Shown one piece after another: positions 16,988 to 26,714 of a DNA stretch of 64,000 nt. The DNA is from Taklimakanibacter lacteus (GTDB lineage: Bacteria; Pseudomonadota; Alphaproteobacteria; Rhizobiales; Aestuariivirgaceae): contig QOZQ01000003.1 of the NCBI GenBank assembly GCA_003576695.1, forward strand, positions 124,001-188,000, given 5' to 3'. A program made the position numbers and the translations under genes. Each line of letters begins with the position of its first letter. Position 1 is the first letter of the stretch. The notes under the pieces are model-generated. The model worked only from the letters and a program-made list of their open reading frames with translations. It did not search any database and was not told the origin of the DNA.

Positions 16988-18894
16988 AACGCGGACTGAC
17001 GCCGCATCAGGCGGCGCTGCGCCGGGGTGACGGCAGCCATTGGCTGACGCTCAGGGACATCATGCCGCTGCTGTGGCCGGAAGGCCGCATGGACCTGAAG
17101 ATTCGCGTGGTTCTGGCGATCATCGCCCTGGTGCTGGCCAAGATCGTCACCGTCCTCACCCCCTTTGCCTACAAATATGCCGTCGACGCGCTGACCCTCA
17201 GGAACGGCATGCCGGCGCTTGTCGTCGTCCCCGTCTTCATGGTGCTGGCCTATGGCCTGGGCCGGGTGATGATGGTCGCCTTTGCACAGTTGCGCGATGC
17301 GATCTTCGCCAAGGTCGGCCAGCGCGCGGTGCGCGAGCTCGCCATGCGCACTTTCCGCCATCTCCATGCGCTGTCGCTCAGGTTCCACCTCGAGCGGCGC
17401 ACCGGCGGCCTGTCGCGCGTCATCTCGCGCGGCACCAACGGCATCGACACGATCCTGCGCTATTCGCTGTTCAACACGCTGCCGACGGCGCTCGAGCTCG
17501 CTTTCATTTGCGGCATCCTGGCGCGTTCCTATGGCTGGCTCTATGCGCTGGTGGTCGCCCTGACCGTTGCCGCCTATATCGCCTTCACTTATCTGGCCAC
17601 CGAATGGCGTATCAATATCCGCCGTGTCGCCAACGATGCCGACACCGACGCCTCGACCAAGGCGATCGACTCGCTGCTCAATTTCGAGACGGTGAAGTAT
17701 TTCGGCAATGAGGAGCATGAGGCGCGCCGCTACGATCTGTCGATGGCCCGCTATGAGAAGGCCTCGATCAAGACCTGGATATCGCTCGCCATATTGAATG
17801 CCGGCCAGGCCTTCATCTTCGCCGTGGGGCTTACCATCGCCATGCTGATGAGCGGCTATGCCGTCCATGCCGGGCAGATGACGCTCGGCGATTTCGTGAT
17901 GATCAACGCCTTGATGATCCAGCTCTATATGCCGCTCAATTTCATCGGCTCGGTCTATCGTGAAATCAAGCAGGGGCTCATCGATGTCGAGGAGATGTTC
18001 TCGCTGCTCGAGGTCGAGGCCGACATCACCGATCGTCCGGGTGCGGTGCCCCTGCGCACCGGAAAAGGCGAGATCGTCTTCGACCGCGTGAATTTCGCCT
18101 ATGACCCGGAGCGACCGATCCTGCGCGACCTGTCCTTCCGCGTGCCGAGCGGCCACACCGTGGCGATCGTCGGTCCCTCGGGCGCCGGCAAGTCGACCAT
18201 CTCGCGGCTTCTGTTCCGCTTCTATGACGTGGGCTCGGGCCGCATTCTCATCGACGGACAGGATATAGCAGGCGTCACCCAGAAAACGCTGCGCGCCGCC
18301 ATCGGCATGGTGCCGCAGGACACGGTGCTGTTCAACGACACGGTGCGCTACAATATCCGCTATGGCCGGCCCGATGCGAGCGATGCCGAGGTCGAGGACG
18401 CCGCCCGTCTCGCCCAGGTTCACGCCTTCGTCATGACGCTGCCAAAGACCTATGAGACGATGGTCGGCGAACGCGGCCTGAAGCTGTCGGGCGGCGAGAA
18501 GCAGCGTGTGTCGATTGCCCGCACCATCCTGAAATCGCCGCCGATCCTCATCCTGGACGAGGCGACCTCGGCGCTTGATTCCATGACCGAGCGCGAGATC
18601 CAGACCGCCTTGCGCCAGGTCTCGCGCAACCGCACGACGCTGGTCATCGCCCATCGCCTGACGACGGTGGTGGACGCGGACGAGATCATCGTGCTCGAGC
18701 ACGGCGCGATCGCCGAGCGCGGGACGCATGCCGATCTCCTGAAGAAACGCGGCCTCTATGCCTCGATGTGGAATCGCCAGCGCGAGGCCGACGAGGCCCG
18801 CCGCCGTCTTGCCGATATCGAGCATGAGGAGGCCGAGGCCACGGACGACGAAGACGATGCCAGGCCCGGCATCGTCACCGGCGCCGTTAACTGA
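16984..18894 (+). CDS. ABC exporter of the Atm1/HMT1 type (fused membrane and ATPase domains)
   Basis: This 636-residue half-transporter has about six membrane helices (residues 40-310) fused to one nucleotide-binding domain. Walker A is GPSGAGKST from G397, the signature is LSGGEKQR, and Walker B is ILILDEATSALD. The segments FNFETVK-like LLNFETVKYFGNEEHE and MPLNFIGSVYREIKQG are diagnostic for the Atm1/ABCB7 group, which exports glutathione-bound sulfur or metal conjugates. It overlaps the LysM gene by 4 bases and is followed by psd after 50 bases. The C-terminus is an acidic low-complexity tail. The substrate here is inferred from the family. Confidence 0.93.
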   Translation: MKRGLTPHQAALRRGDGSHWLTLRDIMPLLWPEGRMDLKIRVVLAIIALVLAKIVTVLTPFAYKYAVDALTLRNGMPALVVVPVFMVLAYGLGRVMMVAFAQLRDAIFAKVGQRAVRELAMRTFRHLHALSLRFHLERRTGGLSRVISRGTNGIDTILRYSLFNTLPTALELAFICGILARSYGWLYALVVALTVAAYIAFTYLATEWRINIRRVANDADTDASTKAIDSLLNFETVKYFGNEEHEARRYDLSMARYEKASIKTWISLAILNAGQAFIFAVGLTIAMLMSGYAVHAGQMTLGDFVMINALMIQLYMPLNFIGSVYREIKQGLIDVEEMFSLLEVEADITDRPGAVPLRTGKGEIVFDRVNFAYDPERPILRDLSFRVPSGHTVAIVGPSGAGKSTISRLLFRFYDVGSGRILIDGQDIAGVTQKTLRAAIGMVPQDTVLFNDTVRYNIRYGRPDASDAEVEDAARLAQVHAFVMTLPKTYETMVGERGLKLSGGEKQRVSIARTILKSPPILILDEATSALDSMTEREIQTALRQVSRNRTTLVIAHRLTTVVDADEIIVLEHGAIAERGTHADLLKKRGLYASMWNRQREADEARRRLADIEHEEAEATDDEDDARPGIVTGAVN

Positions 18895-18944
18895 CCGCTC
18901 CTGTATTTGGTGACAATCCTCGGCTAAACTGGTTTCGCTCAAAC

Positions 18945-19649
18945 ATGTCGCTCGTCAACACCATCACCTCGACACTTGTGCCCATCCATCGCGAGGGCTG
19001 GCGCTTCGTCGCCATCGCCGCTGTGGTCACACTGATACTTTACTGGCTCGACCTCGATATCCTGGCGCTGCTGGCGCTGGTGGTGACCTTGTGGTGCGCC
19101 TATTTCTTCCGTGATCCCGAGCGCGTCACGCCGCTGAAGGCAGGGCTCGTCATCTCGCCCGCCGACGGCCGCATCAGCGCCATCGAAACCGTGATCCCGC
19201 CGCCCGAGCTCGACTTGCCGCGTGAGCCGGTGACCCGCATCTCGGTATTCATGAATGTCTTCGACGTGCATATCAACCGCTCGCCCGTCGATGCGCGCAT
19301 CGCCCATATCGCCTACGTGCCGGGCAAGTTCCTGAGCGCCGATCTCGACAAGGCGAGCGCCGACAATGAGCGCCAGGCGCTTACCCTTGAGCTCGATGAC
19401 GGCCGCCGGCTGGGCGTCGTGCAGATCGCGGGCCTCGTGGCGCGCCGGATCGTGAAATTCGTGAATGATGGCGATGTGCTGAAGGCCGGCGAGCGTTTCG
19501 GCCTCATCCGCTTCGGCAGCCGCGTCGATGTCTATCTGCCGCAAGGCGTGGGCGCTCTTGTCATTGTCGGTCAGCGATCGGTGGCCGGCGAGACCGTGTT
19601 TGCCGATCTCGCTTCCACCGAGAGCGAGCGCACCGGCAGGCGCAATTAG
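18945..19649 (+). CDS. psd: phosphatidylserine decarboxylase proenzyme (short type)
   Basis: Decarboxylates phosphatidylserine to phosphatidylethanolamine at the inner membrane. The 234-residue size is that of the short, archaeal-like class frequent in alphaproteobacteria. Two N-terminal membrane helices (about 21-54) precede the catalytic part (FRDPERV, SPADGRI, FMNVFDVHINRSP). The self-cleavage site that makes the pyruvoyl group is Gly191-Ser192 in LIRFGSRVDVYLP. pssA follows 11 bases downstream, so the two sequential enzymes are co-transcribed in reverse pathway order. Confidence 0.95.
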   Translation: MSLVNTITSTLVPIHREGWRFVAIAAVVTLILYWLDLDILALLALVVTLWCAYFFRDPERVTPLKAGLVISPADGRISAIETVIPPPELDLPREPVTRISVFMNVFDVHINRSPVDARIAHIAYVPGKFLSADLDKASADNERQALTLELDDGRRLGVVQIAGLVARRIVKFVNDGDVLKAGERFGLIRFGSRVDVYLPQGVGALVIVGQRSVAGETVFADLASTESERTGRRN

Positions 19650-19660
19650 GGAGACAAAAG

Positions 19661-20512
19661 GTGACGAATTTCCCAGGGCTCGAGGACGAAAATATCGACA
19701 GGAGCCGGCGCGAGCAGCGGCTGCGCCGCTTCAAGCAGGTGCCGATCCGCATATTGGTGCCCAATCTCATCACGCTGCTGGCCTTGTGCAGCGGTGTCAC
19801 CGCCATCCGCCTCGGCATGGAGGGGCGTTATGAGCTGGCTGTTGGCGCGGTGATCCTCGCCATCGTGCTCGATGCGATCGACGGCCGCCTGGCGCGTTTC
19901 CTGAAAGGAACCTCGCGTTTCGGGGCCGAGCTCGATTCGCTTGCCGATTTCGTCAATTTCGGCGTCGCGCCGGCCATTCTCATCTATCTGTGGTCGCTCA
20001 ATTCGCTGAAGAGCCTGGGCTGGCTCGTGGCTCTGTGCCTGGCGATCTGCTGCGCCCTGCGGCTCGCACGCTTCAACGTGGCGATCGATGATCCCGACAA
20101 GCCCGCCTGGATGATGAACTTCTTCACCGGCGCGCCGGCGCCGGCGGGCGCCGGCCTTGCCATGGCGCCCATGTATCTGGGCTTCCTCGGCCTTGTTCCC
20201 GATGGCCATGAGGTGGCCTGGCTGGTGCTGCCCTATATCGCCGCCGTGGCGCTGCTGATGGTGAGCCGGGTGCCGACCTTCTCGGCCAAGACGCTCGGCT
20301 CGCGCATCAGTCGTGACCTCGTGCTGCCGCTTTTGGGCGTCGCCGCTTTGGCGATCGTCAGCCTGATCGCCTTCACCTGGGAAATGCTGACTGCGATGTC
20401 GCTCCTTTATATAGCACTTCTGCCGGTCGGCATCCGCTCCTATCGCCGCCACAAGGCGGAGTATGAGAAGCGCCAGACGGAAGCACCCGACGAACAGGTG
20501 CCTGCTTCATGA
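19661..20512 (+). CDS. pssA: CDP-diacylglycerol--serine O-phosphatidyltransferase
   Basis: This integral membrane enzyme makes phosphatidylserine from CDP-diacylglycerol and serine, supplying psd just upstream. The CDP-alcohol phosphotransferase signature DG-x2-AR-x8-G-x3-D-x3-D is complete (DGRLARFLKGTSRFG, then AELDSLAD). About seven hydrophobic helices are spread over 283 residues. The N-terminus (RRFKQVPIRILVPNLITLLAL) is typical of type II PssA. A short charged tail ends the protein. The ribosome site AGGGAGAC lies before the start. Confidence 0.95.
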   Translation: MTNFPGLEDENIDRSRREQRLRRFKQVPIRILVPNLITLLALCSGVTAIRLGMEGRYELAVGAVILAIVLDAIDGRLARFLKGTSRFGAELDSLADFVNFGVAPAILIYLWSLNSLKSLGWLVALCLAICCALRLARFNVAIDDPDKPAWMMNFFTGAPAPAGAGLAMAPMYLGFLGLVPDGHEVAWLVLPYIAAVALLMVSRVPTFSAKTLGSRISRDLVLPLLGVAALAIVSLIAFTWEMLTAMSLLYIALLPVGIRSYRRHKAEYEKRQTEAPDEQVPAS

Positions 20513-20729
20513 CGAGGGCTCTTTCGGCTTGGCCAGCAAAAGCGCAGCGCCGCTGAAAGCAGCATGTTGCGACGTTGCACCAGCGCAATATTCGCGTCGG
20601 GACGACCATCGGCGATCATTGGCTGTTCGAGCGATGTCGTCAACGGTCGATGCCGGCAGGAATCGGCAGCATGGGGATGCGAGTCCATACCCTCACACTA
20701 GCCTGGGGAGGCGGATCGCACATCAGTGA

Positions 20730-20951
20730 TCAATCGGGCGCAGGATCATCAATTTCGGGAGCGCCCTCCGCGAGAGGCTTCATCGTTCTGAGCAAGGCAA
20801 GAAGCCCCTGTTTCCGCACCGGCTCGAGTACAAGTCGATCGCCATCCCGGTGAATAATTGCCTCATCGCCTGGCAACTCAAATTCCTCGGGAATGCCGAC
20901 CGCCTGACTGCGGCCATTTCGGAACAACCTCACGCGCTTCTGCTCTGACAT
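20730..20951 (-). CDS. AbrB/VapB-type antitoxin without a partner toxin
   Basis: This 73-residue protein has a SpoVT/AbrB swapped-hairpin DNA-binding domain (RVRLFRNGRSQAVGIP, then DEAIIHRDGDRLVLEPV), the usual N-terminus of VapB antitoxins. An acidic C-terminal tail would neutralise a VapC toxin. The ATG at 20951 has GGAG 7 bases upstream; an ATG at 20966 is also in frame. No VapC PIN-domain gene follows in the 217 bases before pssA on either strand, so this antitoxin is orphaned. It lies just downstream of the D-aminopeptidase-like gene on the same strand. Confidence 0.8.
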   Translation of the reverse strand: MSEQKRVRLFRNGRSQAVGIPEEFELPGDEAIIHRDGDRLVLEPVRKQGLLALLRTMKPLAEGAPEIDDPAPD

Positions 20952-20971
20952 CGCTATCTCCGGCATGTGCC

Positions 20972-22525
20972 CTATTTGCGCGTCTCGAAGGCCACCCGGC
21001 GCGCCAGCCAGGAGCCGACGGTGACGCCCGATATCTTGCCCGCCGCATCACGGTGGAAATGCACCGTCCAGTCGCCGGGCGCGGGCGCATCCATCGAACG
21101 CCGGCAGGGCAGGCGCCAGATGTCGCCGGCGATCGGATAGAGCGGCTGCATCGCGCCCTTGCCGAGAAAGCCCTCGAAGGAGGCATAGGTCGCGTTCCCC
21201 GTTGCCGTCACCTGGAACAGCGAGTCGAGCTCGCCGCATTGGAAGCTGCCGGTAACGTCAGCGGGCGAGGGGCCCGAGAGGCGCGTCAGTTCGGCATCGA
21301 GATTGTCGACCGGACGGAGCATTCGGATGGTATCGCCGTCGCGCCGCAAGGTCATGGAGGGCGACGCCGCTTCATTTTCGCTTTTGAGGGCCAGCATCTC
21401 GGCATCCGTCGTGAAGCGTGCCGACAACTGCCCCTTCGTTCCGTTGGCCGGCGCGATATCGAGCACGAGACCGCTCCTGGGCTCATGCCAGGCGCCGGTC
21501 CATTGGGGATCATAGGCGGTTTCAGGCCTGGGTGGCGTCGCCTGGCCAAGCGCTGCGCGCAGCACGGCAAAGGCCGCCTCGCGCGCGCTCGATTCATGAT
21601 TGAAAAGGACGACCACCGAAAGGCGTTCCTGCGCGACATGCAGGCGCTGGCTGCGCCAGCCGCGCAACGCCCCGCCATGACCGGTCACGACAATGCCCTG
21701 GCTCTCCATATGGGCGAGACCAAAGCCGTAGCTCGCCGGACGGCCATCGGCGAAATGCGGCCGCACCGACAGGCGACGATAGAGGCTGCTTTCATCACCA
21801 TAGGTCGCATCGATGAAACGCTCCCAGGCGATCATGTCGTCAAGGGTCGCGACCATGCCCGCATCGCCGGTCCAGTGAATATGATTGACGGCGGGAATGA
21901 AGCCGAAGGCGTCATCGCCTTCATAGCCGACGGCGCCTCCGGGCAGGTTGCCGGTCTCGGGATTGAGCCGCGCCGTCGCCATTCCGGCGGGCGTCAGGAT
22001 CCTCGCTTTCAGCATCTCGTCGAAAGGCTTTCCAAGATGGTCTTCGAGGACGTCGGACAGCAGCCGGAAATTGCCGTTCGAATAGGAATACTGCGTGCCG
22101 GGTGGAAAATGCAGCGTCCGGGTGCGCCCCATCAGGCTCGTCGCATCGGCCGGGCGGAAGGCGCCCTCGGGCGCGGCGCCGCACAGTACGGTGAGCGCCC
22201 AGTAGTCGCGCAGGCCCGACTGGTTGTGGCAGAGATGGAGGACGCGGGGCGCCGGCTCTGCGAGCGCCGGTAGCCTGGCCTTGAGGGCCGCATCGAGCCG
22301 CGCCGGATCGCCAAGCTGGTCGAGCAGCAGGGCGCAGGTGAATTGCTTGCTGATGGAGCAGATCGGAAACAGCGTCGCGGGCGTGAAGGGCCGATAGCGT
22401 GCCAGGTCGGCATAACCCCAGGCTTCGCGCGCGATGACAGCGCCATCCTTGATGACGGCGACGGCACCGCCCGGTCCCTTGAAGCGCAGAGGGAGTTCTG
22501 CAATGGCGCGGGTGATTTCAGACAT
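20972..22525 (-). CDS. dap: D-aminopeptidase-like serine hydrolase (class C beta-lactamase fold)
   Basis: This 517-residue protein matches the length and three-domain layout of Ochrobactrum anthropi D-aminopeptidase, which releases N-terminal D-amino acids from short peptides. The catalytic SxxK is S57-x-x-K60 (ICSISKQFT), YxN is Y148-S-N150, and H283 stands in GHGGALRGW. These spacings fit the family. Residues after about 330 form the two beta-barrel lipocalin-like domains. No signal peptide is visible, so it is probably cytoplasmic. Esterase or beta-lactamase activity is the alternative in this superfamily. Confidence 0.82.
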   Translation of the reverse strand: MSEITRAIAELPLRFKGPGGAVAVIKDGAVIAREAWGYADLARYRPFTPATLFPICSISKQFTCALLLDQLGDPARLDAALKARLPALAEPAPRVLHLCHNQSGLRDYWALTVLCGAAPEGAFRPADATSLMGRTRTLHFPPGTQYSYSNGNFRLLSDVLEDHLGKPFDEMLKARILTPAGMATARLNPETGNLPGGAVGYEGDDAFGFIPAVNHIHWTGDAGMVATLDDMIAWERFIDATYGDESSLYRRLSVRPHFADGRPASYGFGLAHMESQGIVVTGHGGALRGWRSQRLHVAQERLSVVVLFNHESSAREAAFAVLRAALGQATPPRPETAYDPQWTGAWHEPRSGLVLDIAPANGTKGQLSARFTTDAEMLALKSENEAASPSMTLRRDGDTIRMLRPVDNLDAELTRLSGPSPADVTGSFQCGELDSLFQVTATGNATYASFEGFLGKGAMQPLYPIAGDIWRLPCRRSMDAPAPGDWTVHFHRDAAGKISGVTVGSWLARRVAFETRK

Positions 22526-22535
22526 GTAGTTCCTT

Positions 22536-22645
22536 CTAGCGCATCCCGGCGAAGTGGAATCACTTCGCCGAAAAGGATTCGCGCCAAATCAATATTGGAG
22601 CAAATCCTTATCGCCAAAGTCTTCAACTTTGGCGGGATTTGCTCT
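22536..22645. repeat. two-hairpin intergenic repeat, copy 1
   Basis: The element starts with CTAGCG and contains the perfect palindrome CGGCGAAGTG-GAAT-CACTTCGCCG (22547-22570). A second hairpin follows, made of GAGCAAATCC (22598-22607), inner CGCCAAAGT/ACTTTGGCG (22612-22634) and GGATTTGCTC (22635-22644). A diverged copy in the opposite orientation lies at 61811-61915. It fills the gap between the serine hydrolase gene and the end of the PLP-enzyme gene. Its second hairpin could serve as terminator for the latter. Confidence 0.75.
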
Positions 22646-22656
22646 GGGAGACGGTT

Positions 22657-23859
22657 TCACAGGACCTGGTCGAGATCGGCGCAGATATCTTCCGCATCCT
22701 CGAGCCCGACCGAGAAGCGGAACACGCCGTCGCCGGCGAAATCGCGGTAGCGTTTCAGAAGCTCGCCCTCATGGCGGAAGGTCGAGCGCATCAGGTCGGC
22801 CGTCGGAATCCAGTAGATCAGGCTGCGGTGGTGGCCGAGCGATACGGCGTAGTGCACGACGTCGAGCTTCTCGACCATCCGCCTCGCCACAGCGAGACCA
22901 TCCGCGACCTGGAAGGTCAGCATGCCGGAGAAATTTCTCATCTGGCGGCGCGCCAGATCATGCTGCGGATGGGAGGCGAGCCCTGGATAGAACACCCGCT
23001 TTACATATTTGTGGCCTTCGAGGAACCGCGCCACCGCCAGCGCCGTCTCCTCATGGGCGCGCATGCGGATCGGCAAGGTGGCGGCCCCGCGCAGGATCAG
23101 CCAGGCATTGAAGGGCGAGAGCACGCCGCCGAAATGCACGGTCGCCTCGAGATTGAGGGCATCGAGGTCGCTCTTGCGGCCGAGGACGGCGCCGCCCATC
23201 GCATCGCCATGGCCGCCGATATATTTGGTGAGCGAATGGATGACGAAATCGGCGCCGAGCTCGAGCGGGCGGGTGGCGATGGGCGAGGCGAAGGTCGAAT
23301 CGACCGCCACATCGCGCACGTTCCGGGCGCGCGCGAGCGCGCTCAGGGCGCCGATATCGGCGAGCCGCATGATCGGGTTGGCGGGCGTCTCGACCCACAG
23401 CATGCGGGTGCGGGGCGTGATGGCTTGAGCCACCAAGTCGAGATCGGACATGTCGACCGGCGTGACCTCGATGCCGAAGCGGGGCAGGCTGTCGCGCACC
23501 AGCTCGGCCGTGCCGACATAATTCGTGTCCGAGATGACGAGATGGTCGCCCTGGCTGAGGCGGCCGAGCATGAGGGCGCTGGAGGCCGCCATGCCGGAAG
23601 CATAGCACTGGCAGGATTCGGCCCCTTCCAGGGCGGCGAGCTTGTCTTCGAGCTGCTTGACGGTCGGGTTGGAGAGTCTCGCATAGACGAAGCCCTCATA
23701 GCCATCGCGGTTGCGGGCCGAGAAGCCTGTCGCCTCGGTGGGGGCGAAAGTGGCGGACATTACGAGATTGGGCGAGGAGGCCCGGGTCACCGGATCGATG
23801 CCCTCCCCGGCATGGATGGCGGTCGTCCTGACGCCCCGCTGCCGATTGGTAATGTTCAT
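22657..23859 (-). CDS. Cys/Met-metabolism PLP-dependent enzyme (cystathionine gamma-synthase/lyase family)
   Basis: This 400-residue fold-type I PLP enzyme falls within cystathionine synthase/lyase, methionine gamma-lyase and O-acylhomoserine sulfhydrylase. The PLP lysine is K212 in FVIHSLTKYIGGHGD. The phosphate-binding ASGMAASSALMLG, the YARLSNPTVKQLE motif and the ETPANPIMRLADI block are all present. I chose the ATG at 23859; an in-frame ATG at 23880 is also possible. Sequence alone does not fix which reaction it catalyses. Neighbours do not help, although a thiol methyltransferase lies 8 kb away. Confidence 0.88.
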   Translation of the reverse strand: MNITNRQRGVRTTAIHAGEGIDPVTRASSPNLVMSATFAPTEATGFSARNRDGYEGFVYARLSNPTVKQLEDKLAALEGAESCQCYASGMAASSALMLGRLSQGDHLVISDTNYVGTAELVRDSLPRFGIEVTPVDMSDLDLVAQAITPRTRMLWVETPANPIMRLADIGALSALARARNVRDVAVDSTFASPIATRPLELGADFVIHSLTKYIGGHGDAMGGAVLGRKSDLDALNLEATVHFGGVLSPFNAWLILRGAATLPIRMRAHEETALAVARFLEGHKYVKRVFYPGLASHPQHDLARRQMRNFSGMLTFQVADGLAVARRMVEKLDVVHYAVSLGHHRSLIYWIPTADLMRSTFRHEGELLKRYRDFAGDGVFRFSVGLEDAEDICADLDQVL

Positions 23860-23911
23860 GGAATTGCCCTCAATTTGCACAAGCTGTAACAGGACGGGAC
23901 CGGGGCAGTCT

Positions 23912-23957
23912 TTTTAATCCCATTCCTGTTGATTTCAATCCGACTGGAAAGGCTTTA
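23912..23957. repeat. intergenic repeat related to the element before cysS
   Basis: The stretch TTTAATCCCATTCCTG through CAATCCGACTGGAAAGGCTTT aligns with 8356-8396 with scattered differences and a shifted centre. The pairing is weaker here (CCATTCC/GGAAAGG-type). It lies between divergent genes. Confidence 0.45.
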
Positions 23958-24008
23958 TGTCAGGCTGATGGGGATTCGCCGATCTTGCCCGCCGAGGCGC
24001 AGCACTAC

Positions 24009-26714
24009 ATGACCTGGGAAGACCGCTACGCGCCGCCGCCCGAAAGGCAGAAGCGGCGGATGAGGCCGAATGTCTTTGCCAGGATGGCGCGCTTCGCCTT
24101 CCGTCATCCGCTGACCGTCATCGGCCTGTGGATCGCGCTGGCGATACCGGCTCTCGTCTTCACCATCATCGCCATGAAGGTGCAGCTGCAGGATGGCGTC
24201 CTGGTGCGTGTTGATTCGGCGCTGGCCGATGAGCAGGCCCGGCTCAATGCCGAATTTTCCGAGCCGAGCGAGAGCATCGTCGCCGTTATCGACAGCCGGG
24301 ATCCGCAGATCGCGCGCGCCGGCGCCGAGCGCATGGCGGCCCGCATGTCCGAGCAGGCGACGGTGTTCCGCAACGTGTTCGCGCCGGGAACAGGGCGGTT
24401 TTTCGACGACAATGGCGTTCTTTATCTGAGCGACGAGGAGGTCGCCGCCATGGTGGGCCGGATCGAGCGCTCCGCGCCCTTGTTCCAGGCACTGTCCGTC
24501 TCGCCCAATATGACCGGTCTTGCCGTGCTGGCCGACCAGGTGGCGAAAGTCGCGGCGGAAGGCCGTTCGCCCGAAGTGGTGACCGGCCTGTTCCTCGATG
24601 CCGCCAGAAGCGTGCAGGCGCAGATCGCCGGCAAGCGGCGCGATCTCGACTGGCTGTCGCTCATCGAGCACGGCGTCTCGATCGAAAGCCCGCGCTGGTA
24701 TGTGCTCGCTTTTCCGCTCGCCGACGCCGATGCCGATCCGACGCGCCATGCGGTGGAAGAAGCGCGCCGCCTGGCGGATCTGGTCGCCAACGAGTTCGAC
24801 GGCCGCGTCGCGATCGCGCTCACCGGGCGGCCGGTCCTGCGCGCCATGGCGCCGCCCCTGAATATCCGCGCCCTGCTGCTGCCCGCCTTGCTGTCGAGCG
24901 TCGTGCTCCTGGTCATCCTGGGCTTCGGCCTGTCGCGCTTCGCCACGGTGATGATCGTCCTGTTCACGGCGGCGATCACCTTCATCCTCACGACCGCGCT
25001 GTCGCTCGGCGCGATCGGCTCCTTCGACCGCGTGAGCCTGACTTACCCTGTGCTTTTCTCGGGGCTCTTGAGCCTGACCGCCATCGGCCTGATCCTGCGC
25101 GCGGAGGAGGCGGAGTATTCGGGAGTTTCCCGGCTCGCCTCGGTGATGCTGCCGGCGCAATTGCTCGGCCTGCCGCTGCTGGTCTGGCTCATTGGCCTGT
25201 CGGCGACCGGCCTCGCCCTCGCCGGTGGCCAGTTCCTGTCCTTGCAGAGGCTCGCCGTCATCATCGCCATCATGAGCGCGGTCATCTTCATGGCCGCCAC
25301 GACGTTGCTGCCCGCCTTGCTGGCGCTGCTGCGGCCGCGATCGTTCGATCCCGACGACGATGCGGGGGAAGGGGATCAGGGGCACTGGCTTGACACCGTC
25401 ATGGCGCGGCCCGCCGGCTATTCCTGGTGGTCGCTGCGCCGCGGCCTGGCGGCGACCCTCATCGCGGCCGCCGTGCTCTGCGCCTTGCTGGTGCCGGCGG
25501 CCCATTTCGAGAGTCCTTCGGGGGTGACGCAGACCGGCACGTCGGCGCCTGAGCGTCTGTTCCGCGAGCTTTCGGCGCGCGAGCCTTCGCTCCTGGCATC
25601 GGGCCAGATCCTGGCGGAGCCCGGCGATCCGGCGCGCCTGCTGGTGCGCCGCCTGGCGGCCCTTCCGGAGGTCGAGGGCGTGCGCTGGGTGGAGGCGTTC
25701 CTGCCCTCGGGCGAGGCCGACAAGCGGGCCATATTGGCGAAGCTGCAAGGGGTGTTCCCGCGCAACACCGCCGCGGTCGAGGATTTGCCGGATGACCTCC
25801 TGCGCGCCGAATTCGCGAAGCTTGCGGATGGCCTGCAACGCATCGCCGCGGAGCCGCAGGTGACGCCGGAACTCGCCAAGGCCGCCAACGAGCTGCGCCG
25901 CAGCCTGCTGCTCCTCGAGGCCAACGGCGCCGCTCCGCCGGCCGTCCTGCGCCAGATCGAGCGGACATTCTTTGTCAGATTGCAGCTGCTGCTCGATCGC
26001 ATCGACCGCTTGTCGCGTCTCGATCCGCTGACCGCCGAACGGCTGGATCCGGCGATCTATCGCCAATATGTTTCCCGCAGCGGCCTGTGGCGCATCGAGG
26101 TGCAGCCGCGCCATCCCGACAATATCGAACCTTTCGCCGCCGCCTTGCGCCGGGTGGCGCCGCAGGCCGCCGGCGCCGCGCTGACCGAAGCCGACCGGCT
26201 GGCGGTGATGCGGGCCGCCATGCCGGCCTATCTGGCCGGCTGGCTCCTGGTCGCGCTGGCCATGCCGCTCATCCTCTATCGCAGCCTGCGCCGCACCTTG
26301 CGTATCCTCTTGCCGGCAGCGACCGCCTCGCTCCTGGGCTTCGGCATCACGGGCGTGATGGGGATGCATCTCTATCCCGAGAGCATTGCGGTCTTCATCC
26401 TGCTCCTGGGCTTCACGCTCGGCGCGGCGATCCTGGCCGAGAACTGGTATGGCGCCAAGCCCGAAGGCGAGACGCCGGCAGCCTCGGCGCGCCCGCGTGC
26501 TTTGCTGCTCGCCGCGCTTCTGGTGATCGCCGCTTTCGCGCCGCTCGTTCTCTCGCCGCTGCGCGCCGTGCAGCAATTCGGCGACCTGCTCCTGATCGCC
26601 ATAGGCCTGAGCCTGCTGGCGCTGTTCATCCTCCTGCCGCAGCTCAGGGCCTGGACGGCGCCGAGGCGCCGGCGGCGGCAGGCAGAGGAAGAGGAGCAAG
26701 AGGAAGCGGATTAG
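24009..26714 (+). CDS. RND/MMPL-family membrane protein, HpnN-like
   Basis: This protein of about 901 residues has the RND layout of one N-terminal helix ([19 protein letters not shown]), a large periplasmic domain, five helices (about 290-450), a second periplasmic domain and a last block of helices. It fits the hopanoid-associated HpnN group, which moves hopanoids to the outer membrane, and the start [10 protein letters not shown] and [10 protein letters not shown] are compatible. It faces dxs, an isoprenoid-precursor gene, tail to tail with a 4-base overlap. No other hopanoid genes are in the window, so HpnN function is inference. The start may be the ATG at 24009 (GAGG 11 bases upstream), a TTG at 23985 or an ATG at 24060. 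Confidence 0.8.
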   Translation: MTWEDRYAPPPERQKRRMRPNVFARMARFAFRHPLTVIGLWIALAIPALVFTIIAMKVQLQDGVLVRVDSALADEQARLNAEFSEPSESIVAVIDSRDPQIARAGAERMAARMSEQATVFRNVFAPGTGRFFDDNGVLYLSDEEVAAMVGRIERSAPLFQALSVSPNMTGLAVLADQVAKVAAEGRSPEVVTGLFLDAARSVQAQIAGKRRDLDWLSLIEHGVSIESPRWYVLAFPLADADADPTRHAVEEARRLADLVANEFDGRVAIALTGRPVLRAMAPPLNIRALLLPALLSSVVLLVILGFGLSRFATVMIVLFTAAITFILTTALSLGAIGSFDRVSLTYPVLFSGLLSLTAIGLILRAEEAEYSGVSRLASVMLPAQLLGLPLLVWLIGLSATGLALAGGQFLSLQRLAVIIAIMSAVIFMAATTLLPALLALLRPRSFDPDDDAGEGDQGHWLDTVMARPAGYSWWSLRRGLAATLIAAAVLCALLVPAAHFESPSGVTQTGTSAPERLFRELSAREPSLLASGQILAEPGDPARLLVRRLAALPEVEGVRWVEAFLPSGEADKRAILAKLQGVFPRNTAAVEDLPDDLLRAEFAKLADGLQRIAAEPQVTPELAKAANELRRSLLLLEANGAAPPAVLRQIERTFFVRLQLLLDRIDRLSRLDPLTAERLDPAIYRQYVSRSGLWRIEVQPRHPDNIEPFAAALRRVAPQAAGAALTEADRLAVMRAAMPAYLAGWLLVALAMPLILYRSLRRTLRILLPAATASLLGFGITGVMGMHLYPESIAVFILLLGFTLGAAILAENWYGAKPEGETPAASARPRALLLAALLVIAAFAPLVLSPLRAVQQFGDLLLIAIGLSLLALFILLPQLRAWTAPRRRRRQAEEEEQEEAD

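Noticed and set aside
16882-18942. A 686-codon minus-strand frame opposite the Atm1-like exporter
   Set aside because: The plus strand carries intact Walker A, signature and Walker B motifs; the antisense frame has none.
20440-20688. Possible VapC toxin or its remnant after the VapB-like gene
   Set aside because: Translations of both strands show no PIN-domain acidic pattern; the sequence is unlike any toxin I know.
23860-24008. SAM-II riboswitch upstream of the Cys/Met PLP enzyme
   Set aside because: The pseudoknot-forming sequences of SAM-II are not present; the gap mainly holds a dispersed repeat.
23955-26699. A 914-codon minus-strand frame opposite the RND gene
   Set aside because: It is rich in Arg, Gln, Gly and His with no domain and lies opposite a well-supported RND gene; typical of high-GC antisense frames.
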